From Streptomyces sp. M92 (GTDB lineage: Bacteria > Actinomycetota > Actinomycetes > Streptomycetales > Streptomycetaceae), in assembly GCF_028473745.1 (NCBI RefSeq), contig NZ_CP101137.1, positions 5,332,001-5,396,000 on the forward strand: a stretch of 64,000 bases of DNA, written 5' to 3'. How positions within the stretch are numbered: the first letter of the stretch is position 1; every line of letters begins with the position of its first letter. This document shows positions 9,248 to 20,992 of the stretch, piece after piece. Made by a program: the position numbers and the translations under genes. Below the pieces are notes generated by a model. It did not search any database, had not been told where the DNA came from, and saw only the letters and a program-made list of their open reading frames with translations.

Positions 9248-10152
9248 CGGTCACCCAGGCCGCCCCCGTCACCCCCGCCCGGAGGGACAAGAGAGCCGGT
9301 CACCAGGCGTCCCTGATCGTCCAGGGCACCGACGCGACCGGCATCGTCGCGGCAGTCGCCTCGGTGCTGAGCGAACACGGCGCGAACATCGTCTCGCTCG
9401 ACCAGTACTCGGACGATCCGCAGCGCGGCTCCTTCTTCCAGCGCACCGTTTTCGGCCTGGACGGCCTGCGGGCCGCGCTGCCCGCGGTGCGCGCCGACCT
9501 CGACGCGGCGCTGGTGGACAAGTACGGCCTGGCGTACACGTTGCGGGACATGTCGGTGCCGAAGCGGATGGCGATCTTCGCCTCGAAGTCCGACCACTGC
9601 CTGCTCGACCTGCTCTGGCGTCACCGGCAGGGCCAGCTGCCCGTCAGCATCCCGATGGTGATCTCCAACCACCCCGATGTGGCCGAGGAGGTACGCGGCT
9701 TCGGCATCCCGTTCTTCCACGTACCGTCCATGGGCCCGGACAAGTCCGCCGCCGAGGCCGAGCACCTCAAGCTGCTCAAGGGAAACGTCGACTTCATCGT
9801 CCTCGCCCGATACATGCAGATCCTCTCGGGAGACTTCATTGAACGGGTCGGCGTCCCGGTCATCAACATCCACCACTCCTTCTTGCCGGCGTTCATCGGG
9901 GCCGGCCCCTACGCCAAGGCCAAGGAACGCGGCGTGAAGCTGGTGGGTGCTACCGCCCACTACGTCACCGAGGACCTGGACGAGGGCCCGATCATCGAGC
10001 AGGACGTCGTCCGCGTCAGCCACGCCGACACCGCCGCCGATCTCACCCGCCGCGGCGCCGACGTCGAACGGGCCGTCCTGTCCCGCGCGGTGCTGTGGCA
10101 TGCCGAGGACCGGGTCATCCGCGACGGTAACCACACCATCGTCTTCGCCTGA
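9244..10152 (+). CDS. purU: Formyltetrahydrofolate deformylase (PurU)
   Basis: A 302-residue protein with an N-terminal ACT domain (about residues 22-100, SLIVQGTDATGIVAAVASVL) and a C-terminal formyl-transferase domain (about 105-300). The catalytic region is visible as VINIHHSFLPAF and YVTEDLDEGPIIEQ. It hydrolyses 10-formyl-THF to formate and free THF. With the O-demethylase and MetF it would complete regeneration of the methyl acceptor, given a FolD-type enzyme elsewhere in the genome. Coupled to metF by a 4-base overlap. Function from sequence is secure; its role in demethylation is inferred from the operon. Confidence 0.9.
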   Translation: MTVTQAAPVTPARRDKRAGHQASLIVQGTDATGIVAAVASVLSEHGANIVSLDQYSDDPQRGSFFQRTVFGLDGLRAALPAVRADLDAALVDKYGLAYTLRDMSVPKRMAIFASKSDHCLLDLLWRHRQGQLPVSIPMVISNHPDVAEEVRGFGIPFFHVPSMGPDKSAAEAEHLKLLKGNVDFIVLARYMQILSGDFIERVGVPVINIHHSFLPAFIGAGPYAKAKERGVKLVGATAHYVTEDLDEGPIIEQDVVRVSHADTAADLTRRGADVERAVLSRAVLWHAEDRVIRDGNHTIVFA

Positions 10153-10291
10153 GCATCCGGTTCAGCCCCTACCCCACAGGGATGTGTCCGGAACAGGGGC
10201 GGGTGGTCCTGTCACGCGCCGGAACAGGCCGAACAGGCCACTGGGACGGAGGACACGGCATGGTCCGGACATCTTCGACGCCCCGGCCTCC

Positions 10292-10310
10292 GACGCCGTA
10301 CACCGGCGTC
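10292..10310. terminator. Hairpin between convergent purU and sugar-binding protein genes
   Basis: A 7-base perfect repeat, GACGCCG / CGGCGTC, with a 5-base loop, sits in the 361-base convergent gap 10153-10513. It could terminate either transcript. Nothing else is recognised in the gap. Confidence 0.4.
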
Positions 10311-10513
10311 TCGCGGGGCCGCGCCCAGTGATGGACGTGAGTTCGCGTCTCGTCACGTGAGTCGCGGTTCGTTTCGGATGATGCATGATGCGAGTCGGCA
10401 GAGGGTGCCGGACACGCAGCAGGGAGGCGGCCGGTGCAGGTCCCAGGGGCGGCATCGGCCGTCGTAGATCCCCCGACCTGGCGGGCGGCAGGTCGGCCGG
10501 TGCCCGCACCGGA

Positions 10514-11476
10514 TCAGTAGTCGGCGGGGCAGTACAAAGGGGCCGTGTCGGCGTTGCCCTTGGTGACCAGCCGGATCGGGGTGTGATCGATCTTCTCGGC
10601 CTTCCTGTCGCGCAGCAGGGCGATGGTGTTGCGGACGGCCAGTTCACCGGTGTTCCCGGCCGAGTTGGACACCGTCGCGGAGAAGCGTCCGTCCTTCAGC
10701 GCGTCGAGGGCCTCGTCGGTGCCGTTGACCGTGACGATCCTGACCCGGTCCGCTCCGGCCGCGTCGAAGGCTTCGCGGGCGGCGAAGGCCATCTGCTCGT
10801 TGGCGACGAAGGCGTAGTCCAGGCCGGGGTGGGTCCGGGCCATGCCTGCGGCGACTTCTCCGGCCTTGTCGGCGTCGAACATGCCGGGCTCCTCGGCGAC
10901 CACCTCGGCGTTGGCGGGCAGGGCCTCGGTGAAGCCGTCGGTGAGCAGGTCGGAGGCGGCGCCCGGTGCCCCCGCGATGACGGCGACCTGTACGTCCCGG
11001 CCGTCGGCGTCGTCGGTGATCCACTGGGCGTCGAGCCGTCCGACGGCCTTCAGGTCGACCACCACCGCCCCCAGGATGCTGTCCGGGTCGGTGCTCACGG
11101 AGGTCAGGAAGACGGGGATGTCCGCCGCCTCGGCTTTCTCGATGTCGCGTTTCAAGGCGTCGGTGTCGACGGTCTGCAGGATGATCGCGTCGACCTTGCG
11201 CGCGATCATGTCCTCGATGTTGCTCAGCTCGGTCGAGGCGTCCTGCCGGGAGTTGGCCGTGACCAGCCGCGCGAAGTTGTTCTTGGCGGCGATCTCCACG
11301 GACTGCTGGAGGCAGGTGTGGAATTGGCTCTCGCCACCGTTGACGAACCCGAGGGTGAGCGGGCCGCCGTCCGCGGAATCGGTGTCGTCCGAGTAGAGGC
11401 CGCAGCCGCTGAGCAGCAGACCGACACCGAGGAGCAGAACGTGCGTGGCTCTTCGGCGACGCGAGGACGTGGGCAT
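10514..11476 (-). CDS. Sugar-type ABC transporter substrate-binding lipoprotein (orphan)
   Basis: A 320-residue periplasmic-binding-protein-like lipoprotein of the ribose/xylose (peripla_BP_4) type. It has an arginine-rich n-region, a hydrophobic core and lipobox LLSGC with Cys25. Type features are LGFVNGGESQFHTCLQQSVEIAAKN, the repeated look-up AIILQTVDTDALKRDIEKA and the late VNGTDEALDALKDGRFSATV. The ATG at 11476 is chosen over an upstream in-frame start because it begins a proper lipoprotein signal and has GGAAAGG upstream. No permease or ATPase gene is adjacent, so it either borrows a transporter or acts as a sensor. It converges on purU. Confidence 0.8.
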   Translation of the reverse strand: MPTSSRRRRATHVLLLGVGLLLSGCGLYSDDTDSADGGPLTLGFVNGGESQFHTCLQQSVEIAAKNNFARLVTANSRQDASTELSNIEDMIARKVDAIILQTVDTDALKRDIEKAEAADIPVFLTSVSTDPDSILGAVVVDLKAVGRLDAQWITDDADGRDVQVAVIAGAPGAASDLLTDGFTEALPANAEVVAEEPGMFDADKAGEVAAGMARTHPGLDYAFVANEQMAFAAREAFDAAGADRVRIVTVNGTDEALDALKDGRFSATVSNSAGNTGELAVRNTIALLRDRKAEKIDHTPIRLVTKGNADTAPLYCPADY

Positions 11477-11814
11477 GGCTGGGCCGCCTTTCCGGGGTGT
11501 ACTGGGGAGCGTCCGATGCGTCCGTTCACCGCCTGCCTGGCAGCTGCGGCGTTCGCGCGGGGTGGCTGCGGCTCCTGCAGTCGCGTGACGGCGCAGACGG
11601 TACAGCCGTATGAAGGGCGTACACCCTGTCCGGGAGCGCAAGGTAATCCTGCGCGGTTCGCTTGGTCCTCGGCCGCTCGCGGGTGTCCGAAGGCGCCGCG
11701 GGGGAGACCGCCGACGGCCTGGTCGGCCTGAACGTCGTCGGCATGTGGACGGGGCCCGTCACCTACCGCCACTGAAAGGCGACGGGAGATGACGGGCACC
11801 GGTGTACGGAGACG

Positions 11815-12870
11815 TCAGCGCGCGAGGCGGATCCGGGTGATGGTGTCCTCGGTCGCGGTGGCGCCGGACTTGTCGACCACGTAGGCGATGCCGTCGGCGA
11901 TCTCCACGTGGTTCGGGTTGGCGCCGGTGGCGATGGTCTCCTCGATCACGCCCTTCTTCACGTCGACCCGTGTCACGTTCGCGTCGGTGCGGTTGACCAC
12001 CAGTACGTCGCCGGAGCGCTCGTCGGTGGCCACGGACAGGGCGCCGGCGCCGGTCGCCACGGACTTGGTGAGGACGCCCTTGCGGAGGTCGACCACGGAC
12101 AGGGTGCCCGAAGTCTGGTCGGCGGTGTAGGCGATCCTGCCGTTCTTGGACAGCGAGACCGAGATCGGGCCGTCACCGGTCGGGAGGAAGCGCGGGGTCG
12201 CGGATCCGCGCCGCAGCTCGATCAGGCGGTCGTTGTTGAGGTCGGCCGCGTAGAGCGCGCCGGTCTTCTCGTTGACGGTCAGGCCGGTGGGGCCGGCGCC
12301 CTCGACGGTGATGCGCTCCTTCTCCTTCAGGGTCTTCGTGTCGAAGGCGACCAGGGCGCCGTCGCCGAATGCGCTCGCCCACACGGTGTTGTGCTTCTCG
12401 TCGACGACGATCTCGCGGGCGTGGTTGACGTTCGGCAGGCTGGCGAGGTGCTCGCCGGTGCGCTGGCTGTAGACGGATACGGTGTTGTTGCGGGTGTTGG
12501 TCGTCCAGACGGTGTTGTGCTCGTCGTCGACGGCGACGCCGTAGACGGCCTCGACGGCGCCGGTGGTGGTGTCGGTGACAGGCGGGTTGAGGTCGGCCTC
12601 GATCTCCAGGGTCTTCGGGTCGACCTTCAGCAGATGGGACTCGGTGACCGGCGGGCGGCCGACGGCGGCGGTGACCCACAGCGTGTCGTTCCGCTCGGAG
12701 TAGGAGGACTGGTACAGGCCCTTGGTGAGCTTCGCGGTGGTGACCTGCGAGCCGGCGGGGTGCGCGGAGGCGGTGCCCGCCAGGGTCAGGGTGCTGCCCG
12801 CGGCGACCGCCACGGCGACGGCGGTGGCGACCGCGGTGCGGCGGCGGATGGGGGTGGCAGGGCTGGACAT
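11815..12870 (-). CDS. Secreted YncE-like beta-propeller protein
   Basis: A 351-residue protein with a Sec signal (RRR, hydrophobic core, cleavage probably after TASA at residue 36) and then repeated about 40-residue blades such as VYGVAVDDEHNTVWTTNTRN, REIVVDEKHNTVWASAFGD and LTVNEKTGALYAADLNN. These are typical of the YncE/NHL-like seven-bladed propeller group. No catalytic motif is seen. It has GAGGAG upstream of the ATG at 12870. The iron box at 13104-13122 lies between it and the divergent esterase, so an iron-linked role at the cell surface is possible but unproven. Confidence 0.75.
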   Translation of the reverse strand: MSSPATPIRRRTAVATAVAVAVAAGSTLTLAGTASAHPAGSQVTTAKLTKGLYQSSYSERNDTLWVTAAVGRPPVTESHLLKVDPKTLEIEADLNPPVTDTTTGAVEAVYGVAVDDEHNTVWTTNTRNNTVSVYSQRTGEHLASLPNVNHAREIVVDEKHNTVWASAFGDGALVAFDTKTLKEKERITVEGAGPTGLTVNEKTGALYAADLNNDRLIELRRGSATPRFLPTGDGPISVSLSKNGRIAYTADQTSGTLSVVDLRKGVLTKSVATGAGALSVATDERSGDVLVVNRTDANVTRVDVKKGVIEETIATGANPNHVEIADGIAYVVDKSGATATEDTITRIRLAR

Positions 12871-13103
12871 GGTGGTGAAGCTCCTCTTCTGGGGAATCAA
12901 CGGACAACTGCAGAGGGACAAGTGGCTCAGGTGGGGGGAGGAAGGGCGACCACGCGGCTCAGCCGGGCACCGGAGGGCGAAGCGGATCTGTCAGAGGTCA
13001 TGAGGGCTGCTCCTGGCAGGCGAAACGTCATGGAGGAGGACGTTCGAGAGAGAGGGCACGTCGGGGCGGCGACAGCCGGCGCGGATCACGATGTGCGACC
13101 TAG

Positions 13104-13122
13104 TAAGGTAAGGCTAACCTAA
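13104..13122. promoter_or_regulatory. Iron box (DmdR1/IdeR operator) upstream of fes
   Basis: TAAGGTAAGGCTAACCTAA matches the 19-base actinobacterial iron-box consensus TTAGGTTAGGCTAACCTAA at 17 positions. It lies 10 bases before the esterase ATG at 13133 and 233 bases before the divergent propeller gene. DmdR/IdeR with Fe2+ would repress from here in iron-replete cells. Confidence 0.88.
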
Positions 13123-13125
13123 TCT
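13120..13125 (+). promoter_or_regulatory. Candidate -10 element overlapping the iron box
   Basis: TAATCT overlaps the right end of the iron box and ends 7 bases before the ATG at 13133. This would place the transcription start at or next to the A of the start codon. No Shine-Dalgarno sequence is present, so a leaderless fes mRNA is likely. No clear -35 element was seen. Confidence 0.45.
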
Positions 13126-13132
13126 ATAGATC

Positions 13133-14419
13133 ATGGACAGTCAATTGCGATCCGCACCCACGCATCTCCCGAGGTCTCCGGAGAACACCCCCGGTCACCC
13201 GCCCCGCCTGCCCAGGCCGCATCCGGTGCCCCGTCTCGCCCGGCCGACGTGCACGCTGCCCGGGCCGGGCGGCGAGGACGCCTTCTGGGCAGACGTGCGG
13301 GCCCGCGGTGGTACGCCCCTCGTGGGCCCCGACCCGCGAGGCAGCGCCGACCACCGGGCGGTGACGTTCCTGTGGCGCGGCACTGCGGGCACCCGGGCCG
13401 TCCAGGTGCTGCCGAACAAGCTCGGCGACCCGCGCGACCCCGACGGCAACCTCATGGAGCACGTCCCCGGCACGGACGTCTGGCACTGGACCCTGCGCCT
13501 GCGGCACGACTGGCGGGGCACCTACGACCTGTACGTCGACGACGGCGACGGTCCGGGCCCGGGAACACCCGCGTACCAGCGCCGTCTGCGCGCCCTGCGC
13601 CGCACCGATCCCTTCAACCCCCGCAGGCTGCCTCATCGCTGGCAGGCCGAGCCGGTGTCGTACGCCGAACTCCCGGCCGCCCCGCACGCGGTGGACTGGG
13701 AGCCGCGGCCCGGCGTCCCGCGCGGCACCGTCACGGAGCACACCGTGGCGAGTACCCGCCTCGGCGGTTCCCGCCGGGTCTGGCTGTACGAACCGCCCGG
13801 CACAGTAGGGGAGTCGGAGCGGCTGCCGGTGCTGGTACTGCTCGACGGCGAGCACTGGCAGCCCCGCCTCGGGCTCTCCCACCTCCTCGACAACCTCATC
13901 GCGGACGGCCGGGTCCCGCCCGTCGCCGCCGTACTGCCGGAGGCCGTGGACGAGGCCACCCGCTGGGCCGAACTGTCCTGCCGGCCCGACTACGTCGACT
14001 TCCTCGCGGGCGAGCTGCTGCCGTGGGCGGCAGGACTCCTGCCCCTCAGCGACGATCCGGCGCACACCGTGATCGCCGGACAGAGCCTCGGCGGGCTCAC
14101 CGCCGCATACGCCGCGGCGGCGGCACCGCACCGCTTCGGCAACGCCCTCGTCCAGTCGGGCTCGTTCTGGTGGCCGGTAGGGCCGGACGCGGAGTGGCTC
14201 ACCCGGGCCCTCGCCGGTCTGCCCCGGCTGCCGGTGCGGTTCCGGCTCTCCTTCGGCACACAGGAATGGGTGGCCCTGCCCGCCGCGCGCAGACTGCGCG
14301 ACACCCTGACGGCCCTCGGCTACCACGACTCCTCCTACCGGGAGTTCAACGGCGGTCACGACTACCTCTGCTGGCGTACGGAACTGGCGGACGGACTGGT
14401 GGAACTGCTGGGCCGCTGA
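13133..14419 (+). CDS. fes: Ferric-enterobactin esterase (Fes-like)
   Basis: A 428-residue cytoplasmic esterase that opens imported catecholate trilactone so iron can be released. It has an N-terminal Fes domain (FLWRG, then VPGTDVWHWTLRLRHDWRGTY, about residues 75-135) and an alpha/beta-hydrolase esterase D domain with nucleophile elbow GQSLGG (Ser318) and catalytic GGHD (His409), as in the Fes/IroD group. The start at 13133 follows the iron box without a ribosome site. It converges on the EntF gene. A paralogue lies at 24097-25425. Confidence 0.9.
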   Translation: MDSQLRSAPTHLPRSPENTPGHPPRLPRPHPVPRLARPTCTLPGPGGEDAFWADVRARGGTPLVGPDPRGSADHRAVTFLWRGTAGTRAVQVLPNKLGDPRDPDGNLMEHVPGTDVWHWTLRLRHDWRGTYDLYVDDGDGPGPGTPAYQRRLRALRRTDPFNPRRLPHRWQAEPVSYAELPAAPHAVDWEPRPGVPRGTVTEHTVASTRLGGSRRVWLYEPPGTVGESERLPVLVLLDGEHWQPRLGLSHLLDNLIADGRVPPVAAVLPEAVDEATRWAELSCRPDYVDFLAGELLPWAAGLLPLSDDPAHTVIAGQSLGGLTAAYAAAAAPHRFGNALVQSGSFWWPVGPDAEWLTRALAGLPRLPVRFRLSFGTQEWVALPAARRLRDTLTALGYHDSSYREFNGGHDYLCWRTELADGLVELLGR

Positions 14420-14627
14420 GTCTTGCTTCGGATGTCACCCCCGGCCCCTCGTCACCCGGTGCACGCACCGCCCGCGCGGTGCGGGGCCGAAGCGGGGAGT
14501 CCAGCCGGACGGCACCGCTCGCCACGCGGGCCACAGGGCCGGTGGCCCGCGGCGTTCTCCAGCAGCAGGTGGCCCTCCCGGCCGACGGGCGAATGCCAGG
14601 GGCCGAAGGGGCCGGCCGGTTCCGGAG

Positions 14628-18478
<3,851 letters not shown>

Positions 18479-18482
<4 letters not shown>

Positions 18483-18706
18483 ACCGCCCCCAGCAGGGGC
18501 GCCCACGCCTCGATGGCGGGCCGCTCGGCGAGGTCGGCGAAGGAAGCGGTCACGGCGTGATCGCGGCGCCAGCGTTCCAGGAGCGTCATGACGCGGATCG
18601 AGTCGAGACCGTGGTCGACGAGGTTCTCGTCCACGGGTATGTCCGCCGGGTCCTCTCCGAGGCAGTCGGCGACGTCTGCGCGTATCCGCTCAATGCTCAG
18701 CGTCAT
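18479..18706 (-). CDS. Free-standing aryl carrier protein (EntB C-terminal domain equivalent)
   Basis: A 75-residue acyl-carrier-like protein with the 4'-phosphopantetheine attachment motif DHGLDSIRVM and the typical four-helix pattern. It would carry 2,3-dihydroxybenzoate loaded by EntE to the EntF condensation domain. In E. coli EntB and Bacillus DhbB this domain is fused to the isochorismatase; here it is a separate gene, 3 bases after the isochorismatase stop and overlapping the EntF start. The ATG at 18706 is the only sensible start. Confidence 0.9.
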
Positions 18707-18709
18707 GGG

Positions 18710-19342
18710 TCAGTCCTTCGAAAGAAGCGCGTCGGTGGTGGTGACGACCGCGCAGCGGCCGGCGGCGTAGCCCAGTGCCATGTCGTGGTCGGCGCGGGAG
18801 AAGTCGGCGACGGCGTCGGCGACGACGAACGCCTGGATGTCCCGCTGCCAGGCGTCGGCGGCGGTCATCAGCACGCCGATGTGCGCGTACACGCCTGCGA
18901 CGACGATCTGGTCGCGGCCCCGCTCGCGCATCAGGTCCGCCAGCCCGGTGCGGACGAACGCGCTGTACTTCCATTTGGTGAGCACCGTCTCCCCGTCCTC
19001 GGGGGCGGCCTCCCCGGGCGCGGCGAGCCGCTCCGGGTCGTCGGGGACGCCGGGGCCCCAGAAGTCGAACTGGAGGCCGCGCTGGTCGCGGGTCTGACCG
19101 CCGCGCTGGGCGGAGTGGACGACCGGTACGCCGAGGCGGCGGTACTCCTTCAGCAGGCGGGCGGTGTTGCCGAGCATTCCGGTCAGGGGCTGCTCGCCGG
19201 CCGGGAAGGCGCCGAGGAAGTGCTGCTGGAGGTCGTGCACGAGCAGGACGGCACGCGCCGGGTCCACGGTCCAGGACACGCGGTTCGCCGGGAGTTCGTC
19301 CGGTTCCGGGAGCGGATAGGGGGCGATGGCGGGAAGTGCCAT
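18710..19342 (-). CDS. Isochorismatase (EntB N-terminal domain equivalent)
   Basis: A 210-residue cysteine-hydrolase-fold enzyme that converts isochorismate to 2,3-dihydro-2,3-dihydroxybenzoate and pyruvate. Features: LLVHDLQQHFLGAFP with the conserved acid, RGLQFDFWGPG, TKWKYSAF with the conserved Lys, and GVYAHIGVLMTAADAW. The sequence stops at the end of this domain, with no carrier extension, so it is a stand-alone isochorismatase. It lies 21 bases after EntE in the same operon. Spacing to the carrier gene is 3 bases. Confidence 0.92.
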   Translation of the reverse strand: MALPAIAPYPLPEPDELPANRVSWTVDPARAVLLVHDLQQHFLGAFPAGEQPLTGMLGNTARLLKEYRRLGVPVVHSAQRGGQTRDQRGLQFDFWGPGVPDDPERLAAPGEAAPEDGETVLTKWKYSAFVRTGLADLMRERGRDQIVVAGVYAHIGVLMTAADAWQRDIQAFVVADAVADFSRADHDMALGYAAGRCAVVTTTDALLSKD

Positions 19343-19363
19343 GGGGGGTGCCTCTCGATACGG

Positions 19364-20992
19364 TCAGGACTGTCCGGCGGCGGAGCGCAGCTGCTTCTTG
19401 CTGATCTTGCCGACGCCGGTCTGCGGGAACTCCTCGACGAACTCGACGCGGTCGGGGACCTTGTAGGCGGCGATGCCGCGCTCGCGGACGAACCTCTTGA
19501 TCGCGGCCGGCTTCAGCGGTTCGGCGTCCCCGCGCGGGATCACGTAGGCGAGGGAGCGTTCGCCGAGGTACGCGTCGGGCACCGAGACCACCGACACGTC
19601 GTGCACCGACGGGTGGGCGAGGATGATGTTCTCGACCTCCTCCGGCGCGATCTTCTCGCCGCCCCGGTTGATCTGGTCCTTGGCCCGGCCCTCCACCACG
19701 AGGTGCCCGCCGGGGAGTCGGCGCACGATGTCGCCGGTGCGGTAGAAGCCGTCCCCGGTGAAGGACCGCCGGTTGTGCTCGGGGGCCCGCCAGTAGCCGC
19801 GGATGGTGTAGGGGCCGCGGGTCAGCAGATGCCCGAACGCGCCCTCGGGGACGTCCTCGTCCTCGTCGTCGACGATGCGGATCTCGTCGTCCGGGGAGAT
19901 CGGCCTGCCCTGTGTGGTGACGACCGTCTCGGTGTCGTCGTGCAGCCGCGTGTAGTTGACCAGCCCCTCCGCCATGCCGAACACCTGCATCAGTCGGCAG
20001 CCGAGCGCGGGCTCGAGCCGGCGGGCGGCCTGCTCGCTGTACTTGGCGCCGCCGACCAGCGTCAGCTCCAGGCTGGACAGGTCGTGCTCGGCGGCCGGAG
20101 CGGCCTCGGTCCACACCAGGGCCAAGGGCGGCACCAGGGCCGTCATGGTGATCCGCTCGGTCTCGATCAAGGGGAACGCCGTGTCCGGGTCGGGCTTCGG
20201 GGCGAGCACCACCGTGCCGCCCGCGTACAGGACGCCGAGCCAGCCCGGTGAACTCATCGGGAAGTTGTGCGCGGCGGGCAGCGCGACGAGGAAGCGGGTG
20301 CCGCCGTCCACGCCGCAGATCTCGTCGGAACCCCGCAGCGAGTACATGTAGTCGTCGTGGGTGCGCGGGATCAGCTTGTTCAGACCCGTCGTCCCGCCCG
20401 ACAGCTGGAGGAACGCCAACTCGTGCGGCTGTGGCCCGTCGAACGGGCCGGACGGCTCGCACGGCACCTCGCTCAGCGCCGTGTGCTCACCGGCGTCCCC
20501 GGCGACGAAGACGTGCCGCAGGCCAGGTGTCCGCTCCCGTATCCGCGCGGCGAGGTCCCGGTGGTCGAAACCGGCGTGCGTGTCGGGGACGACGTAGGCG
20601 ACGGCCTCGGTGAAGGAGCAGAAATGGGAGATCTCCGTGTCGCGGTGCGCGGGCAGCGCGTACACCGGCAGCGCGCCGATACGGAACAGGGCGAAGACCA
20701 CCTCGATGAACTCGCCGATGTTCGGCAGCTGTACGACGACCCGGTCGCCCTTGGCGATGCCGCGGGCCAGGAACCCGGCGGCGAGGCGGTCGGCGCGTGC
20801 GTCCAGCTCGCGGTACGTCCAGGTGCGCCGCTCGGGTGCGGGGTCGACCAGGGCGATCCGGTCGGGATGGGCGGCGGCCCGCTCGCGCAGCATGCCGCCG
20901 AAGGTCTCACCGCGCCAGTGACCGGCGGCCCGGTAGCGGTCGGCGAACTCGGAGGGCCAGGTGGGGGCGTCCACGCCGGGGGTGAGGGTCAC
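19364..20992 (-). CDS. entE: 2,3-dihydroxybenzoate-AMP ligase (EntE/DhbE)
   Basis: A 542-residue stand-alone adenylation enzyme that activates 2,3-dihydroxybenzoate and loads the aryl carrier. It has the family motifs FLQLSGGTTGLNKLIPRTHDDY, ALPAAHNFPMSSPG (the aryl-acid pocket with Asn in place of the amino-acid-binding Asp), FGMAEGLVNYTR, GFYRTGDIVR and a C-terminal PQTGVGKISKKQL with the catalytic Lys. The GTG at 20992 overlaps the EntC stop as GTGA, and the preceding frame lacks family similarity. Length is normal. Confidence 0.94.
   Translation of the reverse strand: MTLTPGVDAPTWPSEFADRYRAAGHWRGETFGGMLRERAAAHPDRIALVDPAPERRTWTYRELDARADRLAAGFLARGIAKGDRVVVQLPNIGEFIEVVFALFRIGALPVYALPAHRDTEISHFCSFTEAVAYVVPDTHAGFDHRDLAARIRERTPGLRHVFVAGDAGEHTALSEVPCEPSGPFDGPQPHELAFLQLSGGTTGLNKLIPRTHDDYMYSLRGSDEICGVDGGTRFLVALPAAHNFPMSSPGWLGVLYAGGTVVLAPKPDPDTAFPLIETERITMTALVPPLALVWTEAAPAAEHDLSSLELTLVGGAKYSEQAARRLEPALGCRLMQVFGMAEGLVNYTRLHDDTETVVTTQGRPISPDDEIRIVDDEDEDVPEGAFGHLLTRGPYTIRGYWRAPEHNRRSFTGDGFYRTGDIVRRLPGGHLVVEGRAKDQINRGGEKIAPEEVENIILAHPSVHDVSVVSVPDAYLGERSLAYVIPRGDAEPLKPAAIKRFVRERGIAAYKVPDRVEFVEEFPQTGVGKISKKQLRSAAGQS

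Noticed and set aside
12925..13035. A short minus-strand open frame (about 35 codons) before the propeller gene
   Set aside because: No ribosome site before its first ATG and no recognisable peptide; position alone is insufficient.
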